This document shows, one piece after another, positions 7,976 to 13,904 of a stretch of 13,904 bases of DNA. Source of the DNA: Candidatus Geohydrothermomicrobium daggyaiense (GTDB lineage Bacteria; Actinomycetota; Geothermincolia; Fen-727; JACVIW01); NCBI GenBank assembly GCA_015711695.1, contig JACVIW010000035.1, positions 1 through 13,904 on the forward strand, given 5' to 3'. Position 1 is the stretch's first letter, and each line of letters begins with the position of its first letter. The position numbers and the translations under genes were made by a program. The notes under the pieces were generated by a model. That model did not search any database. It was not told the origin of the DNA and was given only the letters and a program-made list of their open reading frames with translations.

Positions 7976-10315
7976 GTGGTAAAGTCAAAATTATTGAGAA
8001 AACAGGCTGCCATGCATTCTTCGGATTTTACAACTTTTCGGTTTGGGGTTCGCAATGGAGAGGCATGGTTGAACCGTGATTTTATCAAAAACCTGGACCC
8101 GCTTTTAAGAGCAGACCTTGACTCAGAATGGTATATGGGCGCGACGAACATAAATGGCGTGACGGGAAACGGCAGGCTAACGGCAGGTATTTCCTACTGG
8201 GGTGAACTCACGGTTTTGAGATGGCCACGCCTGAGCCATTTTGACCATCTCCGCTACCGTACGGTCCATGGTTTCCCCCTTCGAAACTACAATGTGAGAA
8301 TGGGACCAGATAGCCCCTCGGAAAGTTACGCGAGACTGGGTAGGCCAATAGCCGTCCGTCCGGATAATGGCTCATTCGCGGGTGTCTATGACCCCGAAGA
8401 AATGAAAATCTCCTGGTTTCATGAACCTGCCTGGGATGCAGCGCAACGCTACGAACCCGAGTTCTCTAATATCGTGCTATCGACTTTCCATAATTTAAGG
8501 ATTGGCATTACCGTTATTGCGGTGGATTTTGTGCCACCAGACAGAGATATCCTGGTCCGGCGTTTCGTGTTAAGATCGGAAAAAAAGGCGCTGGAAAGCC
8601 AGTCAAGCAAGCATCTCCAGTTTCTCTACTACGCTAATCTCGCGCCCACTAAAGCGCGTGCCAGATTTTATCCGGCAGACTGGAGACTCCAGGAAATGAA
8701 AAGTGATTTTCTTTGCCTTTACTCCGAAGAAGCAAACGCTGTGGTTCACTTTAAACCTGATGGCGTTCAGAAACGATCCGCTCGCGGATTAGCCAGAGAT
8801 CTGTCCCGGCAACCAGAAAAGATAGCGGATTTTGTTGACCATCTCGACGAGCATTTTCCGCGTGGTGGTATCTATGTTGTATGGGGGTTTGACAGGAAAA
8901 TCACCTCGTTTTCTGTCGGTAAGACATCGCTCGGGACAAGAACGACGTACACCCACAACCCATATTTTGAAGCGCGGAGTGGGTCGCTTTCTATGAGACC
9001 GGTATCCTCCTTTCCTGCGTGCGCTATACTTTCCTGCCCCGTCGAGTTCGATGATAACCATGAGTTCTCACTGACCGTAATTTTTTCAATAGCGGATAAA
9101 GCTCACAAGGCGATCGAAAGCTTCGCAAGATCCGTAGAAGAGGGATATGAAAAGCTTTACGAAAAAACAGCTGAGCACTGGAGAAAACGTTCATCCTCGA
9201 TAATCGTGCCTGACGTAGACGATGAGGTATGCAAAAATCTCGCCAAAAGGTCCATCCTTGCTCTTGACGTTGGAACTGACAAAACTAGCGGCGCTATTGT
9301 GGCATCAATTTCCCGGCAGCCCCAATACTGCTTTGACTGGCCCAGAGACGGCGCCTTCTTTGACTACGCCCTTGATCTCTCGTCGTCGAGCGAACGGGTC
9401 ACCAAGCACACTTATTTTTACAGTTCTGTTCAGATAAAAAGTTCACGCAGCAGGAAAAAATTTGGAAATTTCTGGGGTAATTACTACGTTGACGGCGAAA
9501 AGGGTTCGTTCATGATACTTGAAATTGACGAGACGGCCTTATGCGCGTGGAATCTCTGGCGGCACGCGCGCCACATCCCCGTCGGAGAACGCGACTTCTA
9601 CCTTGAAAGAACCTATCCAGCGATTAAAAACGCCGCTCAAGCGCTCATGATGAAAAGAACCGGTAAAGGAGGATTTCCCGCAAAATCCAGAGAAGATGAC
9701 AACCTTTTCGCAAAAACGAGAACCCTTCATGGGGCAACAAGTGCCTACCTCGGCCTTGTCTCCGCGCACCAGGCGGGCAAACAGTTCGGTGAAAACGAGT
9801 CTGTACTTGATTCCTGGATTTCCTGGGCACAAGAAATCAGGGAGGCGATCATTCAGTGCTTTGACGATAGAGAGGGAAAATTCCAGAACGAAGGCTGGAG
9901 GGGAGGAACATGGGTAATCTGGCCAGCAAGAATCCTTCCTTTCGAAGATGAGCGTATTCAATCTCAAGCCGAACACCTTCTATCCAGCGTTGAGCCCTTT
10001 TTCATGAAAGAAACCCAGGGCGCGGCTTACGCATCGGAGAAGCTCGTTGCCTGCGCGCTTGCTTTCCAGAAAAGGCAAGAAATGCTCGAAAGGGTAAAAA
10101 GGTGTATCTCCATAATGGCTCACGAAGTCTGCACTCCAGGAACAGGGCATTTTGGTGAAGTGGTGCTCGTGGGAGAATTCGTTCCGGGTGAGAAAGTATT
10201 CCAGAATCGAACCTCTATTCCTCACCTGTGGGAAGGAACCCTCTTTTATCTCGCGCTCTCAGCCGCCTACAACCCTGAATGGTTTGAAAGGGAGGATAAG
10301 CCCTTCTCATGGTAG
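7976..10315 (+). CDS. Cytoplasmic GH15-family glucoamylase/trehalase-like glycoside hydrolase
   Basis: This protein of 779 residues (from GTG 7976) probably releases glucose from the non-reducing end of an alpha-glucan or a disaccharide such as trehalose. The first 400 or so residues are beta-rich, as in bacterial and archaeal GH15 enzymes. The rest is an (alpha/alpha)6 barrel: YCFDWPRDG (Asp454, Arg457, Asp458) matches the substrate-binding WxRD motif, DETALCAWNLWRH follows, Glu573 in KSREDDN is the likely catalytic acid, and Glu739 in PGEKVFQ, just before HLWEGTLFYLALSAAY, the likely base. No signal peptide is present, so it acts inside the cell. The start is uncertain: GTG 7976 has AGGCGG 9 bases before it; ATG 8012 (767 residues) and ATG 7919, which overlaps the glycosyltransferase end, lack clear sites. 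The substrate remains open between alpha-glucan and trehalose. Confidence 0.85.
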   Translation: MVKSKLLRKQAAMHSSDFTTFRFGVRNGEAWLNRDFIKNLDPLLRADLDSEWYMGATNINGVTGNGRLTAGISYWGELTVLRWPRLSHFDHLRYRTVHGFPLRNYNVRMGPDSPSESYARLGRPIAVRPDNGSFAGVYDPEEMKISWFHEPAWDAAQRYEPEFSNIVLSTFHNLRIGITVIAVDFVPPDRDILVRRFVLRSEKKALESQSSKHLQFLYYANLAPTKARARFYPADWRLQEMKSDFLCLYSEEANAVVHFKPDGVQKRSARGLARDLSRQPEKIADFVDHLDEHFPRGGIYVVWGFDRKITSFSVGKTSLGTRTTYTHNPYFEARSGSLSMRPVSSFPACAILSCPVEFDDNHEFSLTVIFSIADKAHKAIESFARSVEEGYEKLYEKTAEHWRKRSSSIIVPDVDDEVCKNLAKRSILALDVGTDKTSGAIVASISRQPQYCFDWPRDGAFFDYALDLSSSSERVTKHTYFYSSVQIKSSRSRKKFGNFWGNYYVDGEKGSFMILEIDETALCAWNLWRHARHIPVGERDFYLERTYPAIKNAAQALMMKRTGKGGFPAKSREDDNLFAKTRTLHGATSAYLGLVSAHQAGKQFGENESVLDSWISWAQEIREAIIQCFDDREGKFQNEGWRGGTWVIWPARILPFEDERIQSQAEHLLSSVEPFFMKETQGAAYASEKLVACALAFQKRQEMLERVKRCISIMAHEVCTPGTGHFGEVVLVGEFVPGEKVFQNRTSIPHLWEGTLFYLALSAAYNPEWFEREDKPFSW

Positions 10316-10378
10316 TGCAAGCATGTCCCCTTCAAACGCAGCGAGTTGATAATTCAGCAATACAGTAAGGATTAAAAA

Positions 10379-11413
10379 ATGAGTTCTGTGCTTGAGTCAG
10401 ACATACGAAATGAGCCAGCAATACTTGAAAATTTCTTAAACAACTCAAAACAGGAAATAAAGGAGGCGGCGAAAATTATAAACCGAGCCAGTCCTTCTTT
10501 CATATACATGGTGGGACGTGGCAGTTCTGAAAATGCCGCAAGATACGCCCAATACGCTTTTGGAGAAATAGCATCCATACCCGTGGCGCTGGGTAACCCG
10601 TCACTCTTCACCCTGTATTCCAAAAATCCTGAACTCTCCGGCTCGGTTGTATGCGCGATCTCTCAGTCGGGGCAGTCTCCAGACGTAGTCTCAGTGGTCA
10701 AACACGCCGCTGAGCGCGGCATTCCAGCCCTCGGCATAACAAATGATCCTTCGTCGCCTCTCGCCGAGTACGCGACACTTACCATTTACATTCGCGCGAC
10801 TGAGAAAAGCATCGCTGCCACGCAAACATACTTAAACTCTCTAGCTGCCATAGCAACGCTTGCATGCGAGATAGCGGGCTCACCACGAAGGCTTGGTGGA
10901 CTAAAAGCGACGCCCGATCTTCTCATGGAAACGCTTGAAAAAATCGAAAAAGCTGAAGAAATTGCGCGTTGCCTCAAGGATGTCAAATGCGCGTTTGTCC
11001 TGGGAAGGGGTTACAATTATTCAAGCGCACATGAGGTTTCCCTGAAACTGAAGGAATTAACCTACATACTCGCTCATCCATATTCGACCGCGGAATTCCT
11101 CCACGGACCGATAGCGGTAGCTGAGAAAGGCCTCCCGGTTATGATTATCGCCTGCAGAGGCGCTGTGTCTTCCGCGATTCCGGCGGTTTGCGAAATTCTA
11201 TCGTCGCTCGGAGCAAAAATAATTCTTATTACGAATCAACGCAAGGAGAAACGTAGGGACGCCATAGCGATTGAAATACCTGATTGCCAGGAATGGTTAT
11301 CCCCTTTTCCTGTAGCAATCGCCGGACAGGTAATAGCCCTTAAAACCGCGCTTATCAAAGGAATTAACCCCGATGAGCCTCGCACAATCAAAAAGGTCAC
11401 GAAGACTAAATAA
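10379..11413 (+). CDS. SIS-domain sugar-phosphate isomerase/deaminase (GlmS C-terminal half or NagB-II type)
   Basis: This protein of 344 residues has two SIS domains and no glutamine amidotransferase domain. SIS 1 includes VGRGSSENAARY and the phosphate-binding SQSGQSPDVVSV; SIS 2 includes VLGRGYNYSSAHE and LKLKELTYILAH...EFLHGPIAV. Glu226 and His242 are 16 residues apart, as are Glu488 and His504 of E. coli GlmS, and Lys338 in the C-terminal KKVTKT aligns with GlmS Lys603. These match the isomerase active site, so it should act on fructose-6-P/glucosamine-6-P or a related amino-sugar phosphate. Without a glutaminase domain, the deaminase direction (NagB-II) or ammonia-dependent synthesis is likelier than true GlmS activity. 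The opening NEPAILENFL is like the EQP segment of NagB-II. AAGGA lies 7 bases before ATG, and the gene sits 63 bp after the GH15 gene in the same direction. Confidence 0.87.
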   Translation: MSSVLESDIRNEPAILENFLNNSKQEIKEAAKIINRASPSFIYMVGRGSSENAARYAQYAFGEIASIPVALGNPSLFTLYSKNPELSGSVVCAISQSGQSPDVVSVVKHAAERGIPALGITNDPSSPLAEYATLTIYIRATEKSIAATQTYLNSLAAIATLACEIAGSPRRLGGLKATPDLLMETLEKIEKAEEIARCLKDVKCAFVLGRGYNYSSAHEVSLKLKELTYILAHPYSTAEFLHGPIAVAEKGLPVMIIACRGAVSSAIPAVCEILSSLGAKIILITNQRKEKRRDAIAIEIPDCQEWLSPFPVAIAGQVIALKTALIKGINPDEPRTIKKVTKTK

Positions 11414-11546
11414 CCTGATTTGACAATTCGCAAATTCATACCGGACGCCCTTCATTAATGTAACCCGGCAATGGCGCTCACCCAGAAATTCGTATAAACT
11501 TATTTAAATCCTCGTTCTTCAAAAAAATGGAAAGGAGTGGTACCCA
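11414..11546 (+). other. Intergenic gap before the CoA ligase gene
   Basis: No hairpin with a T-run that would end the upstream cluster was found. TATAAA at 11493-11498 could be a -10 element but has no fitting -35. The strong AAGGAG before 11547 suggests the ligase gene is well translated on its own or a shared transcript. Confidence 0.3.
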
Positions 11547-13028
11547 ATGAGTGTTCTATACATCCCAAAAGGTGATGGCACATACCAAACTGTTCCTGTT
11601 ACTCCCGAGAATACCAGGAAGTATATCGAGAGTATCCCGATGTACCGAAACGATGATGATCCCCTTTTCTGGCCACAGGAAAAGATTTATGAGATGCAAA
11701 ACCAGTTGTTTAAAAGGCAGATGGAGTGGGTGTGGGAAGGGCACGATTATTACAAAAGGCTATTTAAAGAAAACGGAATCAAGCCCGAAGATATTCAGTC
11801 GCTCGATGATCTCGAAAAAATCCCGCTCACTTATAAGAAGGACTACATGGCCGAGCCCGACGCGTTCAAGCTCAAACCTCAAAATCCCACTCTTTACGAC
11901 TGGATATTCGATGTCACCTATACAACAGGCTCGACAACCGGGGTCCCGACGCCTTTCTGGAATACCGTCCATGATATTCACGGTATCTGGCAGATGCTAT
12001 TCCGTGGTATCAAGCTGGGCGGATTTCCCCCGTATTCAAGAGGAATAAACCTGTTTCCTCTGGGACCTGTTCCACACATCGGATTCTTTAGAGCGCGTGA
12101 CATTGGGGTGATGGGAATCGGGACTTTGAACATGTATGGAGCAACCGGCATGGTGTATCCTGAATTTCCAGTCCACCGAAATATGGATTATGCGATAGAT
12201 TTGATTGAAAAAGGCAGAGCGGAGGTCTGGCTCGGGATTGCCAGTTTTATGCGGCGGCTTATTATGAAAGCAGAAAAGGAAGGAAGGGACTTCTCCGCGA
12301 CCAAACACATTCAGGCTCTCGGGGAAGCATGCCCGCAGGCAATGCGGGAGGATATGAAGCGGAGGCTTCAAAATATGGGCGCGGAGGACCCCTTTATAAG
12401 CAACTCTTACGGATTTACCGAAATGCAGGGAGCCATGCCCGAATGCACGGATTTCAGCGGCTGTCACAATCCGGCGCCCAATCTATACTTTTTCGAGGTG
12501 GTTGACGAAAACACGGGCAAGAGGCTCCCTGATGGTGAGAGAGGCCTGTTCGCCATTACCCATCTCAACCGCCGGGGTACTGTCCTTCTGCGCTATGTCA
12601 TAGGAGACCTCGGGGCAATAACCCATGAAACCTGTCCCCACTGCGGCCGAAATGGTGAGCGCGCAATAATTGCGGTAGGAAGCACATACGCTACCCGGAC
12701 ATCCGAACTCGTCAATCTCAAGGGCACGCTCATAAACCCGGAGATACTCAGAGATGAAGTTGCAAACACACCCGGCGTTAAGGAATATCAGATTATCTTC
12801 ACTAAGAAAGACATGGATGACCCCTACTCACCGGATGAGCTCGTGGTCAAGATCGCACCAGAAGAAGGCTTTGACACCGCAAAAATGGAACAGGAAATCC
12901 AGATGAAACTCATCACGGCAGTTGAGATGAGAGCCAAAGTCCAGTTTGTGCCAATGGAAGAAATCTACGACCCTACAGTAGCACTCAAAGCTTACAGAGT
13001 TATCGACATGCGACCCAAAGTTGAGTGA
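11547..13028 (+). CDS. PaaK-like phenylacetate/aryl-CoA ligase family protein (AMP-forming)
   Basis: This 493-residue cytosolic enzyme of the adenylate-forming superfamily would activate a carboxylic acid with ATP and pass it to CoA. The N-terminal region has the family pattern of a helix ending YYKRLFKENGI followed by LEKIPLTYKKDY. The P-loop is TYTTGSTTGVP at residues 124-134, the A5 motif YGFTEMQ at 288-294 (Glu292 for Mg-ATP), the A8-type GDLGAIT with Asp354, then CPHCGR with Cys363 and Cys366, as in many PaaK-like ligases, and a C-terminal KAYRVID with Lys481, the candidate A10 lysine. Length fits the family (about 430-490), with an N-terminal extension of some 40 residues. AAGGAG lies 9 bases before ATG. 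No phenylacetate degradation genes are beside it, so the acid substrate is unknown. Transcription may be shared with the upstream cluster or separate. Confidence 0.85.
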   Translation: MSVLYIPKGDGTYQTVPVTPENTRKYIESIPMYRNDDDPLFWPQEKIYEMQNQLFKRQMEWVWEGHDYYKRLFKENGIKPEDIQSLDDLEKIPLTYKKDYMAEPDAFKLKPQNPTLYDWIFDVTYTTGSTTGVPTPFWNTVHDIHGIWQMLFRGIKLGGFPPYSRGINLFPLGPVPHIGFFRARDIGVMGIGTLNMYGATGMVYPEFPVHRNMDYAIDLIEKGRAEVWLGIASFMRRLIMKAEKEGRDFSATKHIQALGEACPQAMREDMKRRLQNMGAEDPFISNSYGFTEMQGAMPECTDFSGCHNPAPNLYFFEVVDENTGKRLPDGERGLFAITHLNRRGTVLLRYVIGDLGAITHETCPHCGRNGERAIIAVGSTYATRTSELVNLKGTLINPEILRDEVANTPGVKEYQIIFTKKDMDDPYSPDELVVKIAPEEGFDTAKMEQEIQMKLITAVEMRAKVQFVPMEEIYDPTVALKAYRVIDMRPKVE

Positions 13029-13078
13029 TTTTTTGGACTCGGGTATATCGGCCATTTAAATGATAACGCCTGTACAAG

Positions 13079-13139
13079 GAATTGGGGCGCGTAAGGCCCG
13101 GAACAAGAGACCCGAAGGGCTAAAACAAGGGCCCAATTC
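13079..13139. repeat. Inverted repeat GAATTGGG ... CCCAATTC
   Basis: A perfect 8-bp inverted repeat (13079-13086 and 13132-13139) encloses 45 bases that hold a second stem, GCCC (13096-13099) with GGGC (13117-13120). As RNA it could form a closed stem with an inner hairpin. It lies 50 bp after the CoA ligase stop and lacks a following T-run, so it is not a standard terminator. Confidence 0.45.
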
Positions 13140-13190
13140 TAACATGAACTTACGGCTATTTCGGGATTCCTGGGGGGACACAATCTTTCA

Positions 13191-13268
13191 GGCGCTGAAC
13201 CTCATGGCGGCGCATAGCTAAACGTTTAGCTGCCCCGAAAACACGAGCTCCCTGATGGTTCAGGCGCT
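13191..13268. repeat. Long imperfect inverted repeat enclosing a 16-bp palindrome
   Basis: GGCGCTGAACCTCATGG (13191-13207) pairs with the stretch 13251-13268 across about 16 base pairs: CTGAACC with GGTTCAG is perfect, and the rest pairs with single-base bulges. The loop contains the perfect palindrome AGCTAAACGTTTAGCT at 13216-13231. TTCAGGCGCTG also occurs twice as a direct repeat (13187-13197 and 13259-13269). No reading frame crosses this block. It is a candidate structured RNA or protein-binding site. Confidence 0.5.
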
Positions 13269-13271
13269 GGT

Positions 13272-13297
13272 AGAGATGATATCTCTTTATTTTTATT
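13272..13297 (+). terminator. AT-rich hairpin with T-rich tail
   Basis: AGAGAT-GAT-ATCTCT (13272-13286) is a perfect 6-bp stem with a 3-base loop, followed by TTATTTTTATT. It lies directly after the long inverted repeat on the plus strand and could end a transcript that covers the ligase gene or a separate RNA. The stem is weak in G+C, so termination would be inefficient. Confidence 0.35.
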
Positions 13298-13355
13298 GAC
13301 ACTCGCTTCGAAACGGGCACTTAGTAGCTTTAGAGAAATCCCCCTCCTCAAATGA

Positions 13356-13904
13356 TATGCGGCGCCGCTACTTGCGATTGTCGCGTATGTGTACGTCAAA
13401 GAGGTCAGGGAACCCCGACAGGACAGAAACCTGGAACCGATATTTTCCTGCTCTTGATTTTTTCTGGCTCGATTTCTTTAAAGAAACATGGAATGGATAT
13501 GTTTTTTTATCCGACCAATAGATCCGCAGTCCATACAGCACCAGAGGACACCGCTTACCATACAGCCGTCGGCTGGAACACGAAAAATAATATTAAAATT
13601 CGCGCTTCCCCATCCGGTGCGTTATCATTCCCTGCTGCCGGATGAAAGGGCTAACATACTTGGTCTACCCAACCTATGGTTCATGTCTTTGTTCTTCGTG
13701 GTGATCTCTGTTTTTATCGAAGTTCTGCTGAATCCTGGAGGTCTTATTATCCGGGAATATTCCCGGTGTAATCACGCAGCCGCCGGAACATGGATTATAT
13801 TCATAATCGGTTACTTTTGCTGGTTTGAAGGTATCAATATCATGCTCAAAAAGAAAGCAACTGAGCGTAAGACTATTTTCCACAAAAGCTGCCCATTCTG
13901 TATC
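13356..13904 (+). pseudogene. Probable frameshifted polytopic membrane protein gene, continuing past the right edge
   Basis: Membrane-like peptide segments follow each other in different plus-strand frames. The first (13356-13454) has PLLAIVAYVYVKEVRE, a helix end followed by a charged loop. A second, overlapping frame (about 13430-13645) has DIFLLLIFSGSI and later YPTNRSAVHT. The third is open from 13482 to the window end and from about 13659 reads LGLPNLWFMSLFFVVISVF, then EVLLNPGG and GTWIIFIIGYFCWFEGIN, ending in a basic loop: two clear membrane helices. No single frame joins them and no ribosome site precedes ATG 13488 or ATG 13683. This suggests a decayed multi-helix gene of unknown function. 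The alternative is an intact gene starting at ATG 13683 or earlier in the third frame, with chance hydrophobic stretches upstream; sequencing errors are a third possibility. Confidence 0.4.
13751..13766. repeat. Perfect 16-bp palindrome CCGGGAATATTCCCGG
   Basis: The 16 bases equal their own reverse complement. They lie inside the membrane-protein-like frame, where they read REYSR, between the two predicted helices. A chance origin is possible; a regulator site is also possible if the region is not coding. Confidence 0.4.

Noticed and set aside
11420..11425. TTGACA after the SIS gene as a promoter for the CoA ligase
   Set aside because: No -10-like hexamer lies 16-18 bases downstream (GGACGC is there).
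13079..13269. tRNA or known riboswitch in the structured block, prompted by GGTTCAGG resembling a T-arm
   Set aside because: No matching acceptor, anticodon or D-arm could be placed, and no conserved riboswitch core was recognised.
13296..13301. TTGACA as a promoter for the right-edge membrane-like gene
   Set aside because: The bases at 16-19 downstream (around ACTTAGTA) do not match a -10 element; it also overlaps the T-rich tail.
13352..13645. A 97-codon open frame as an independent small gene
   Set aside because: No ribosome site, odd composition, and its hydrophobic part fits better as one piece of a frameshifted membrane protein; treated within the pseudogene.
13674..13883. Minus-strand frame opposite the right-edge segment
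   Set aside because: Low-complexity polar peptide without a recognisable motif, while the plus strand gives two clear membrane helices.

Overview
The window reads as chromosomal DNA of a free-living bacterium with moderate G+C. Tandem WYLAEGYT/ERAMYF-type beta domains on secreted proteins, together with strong GGAGG ribosome sites, suggest a deep-branching actinobacterial lineage, where I recall these domains being common. That placement is inference from protein style, not from a marker gene. No transposase, integrase, tRNA, rRNA or CRISPR array was seen.

Left half, minus strand (1-6392): two secreted cell-envelope proteins lie head to tail. The upstream one (6392-1815, about 1525 residues) has a signal peptide, a malectin-like domain, a large (alpha/alpha)6-type domain resembling the DUF4965/glutaminase-A family, a FlgD-like Ig domain, and four C-terminal repeats spaced exactly 101 residues apart. 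The downstream one (TTG start at 1606, running off the left edge) has a signal peptide, a complete zinc N-acetylmuramoyl-L-alanine amidase domain, and at least four copies of the same repeat family. The shared repeats suggest that both enzymes are displayed or anchored in the same way on the cell surface. Between them are a terminator-like hairpin placed right before the amidase ribosome site and a dyad element.

Middle, plus strand (6733-11413): a divergent intergenic region carries three tandem 11-bp repeats upstream of a candidate promoter. It leads into a closely packed set of three genes: a GT4-type glycosyltransferase, a cytoplasmic GH15 glucoamylase/trehalase-like hydrolase, and a SIS-domain sugar-phosphate isomerase/deaminase (GlmS C-terminal half or NagB-II type). 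These form a plausible intracellular sugar or glycan metabolism cluster.

Right part, plus strand: a PaaK-like CoA ligase (11547-13028) follows a 133-bp gap with its own strong ribosome site. The last 876 bases hold no intact recognisable gene. They contain a block of strong inverted repeats (13079-13297) that may be a structured RNA or 3' region. After that come membrane-protein-like segments in different reading frames (13356-13904), best read as a frameshifted, decaying polytopic membrane protein gene that continues past the right edge.
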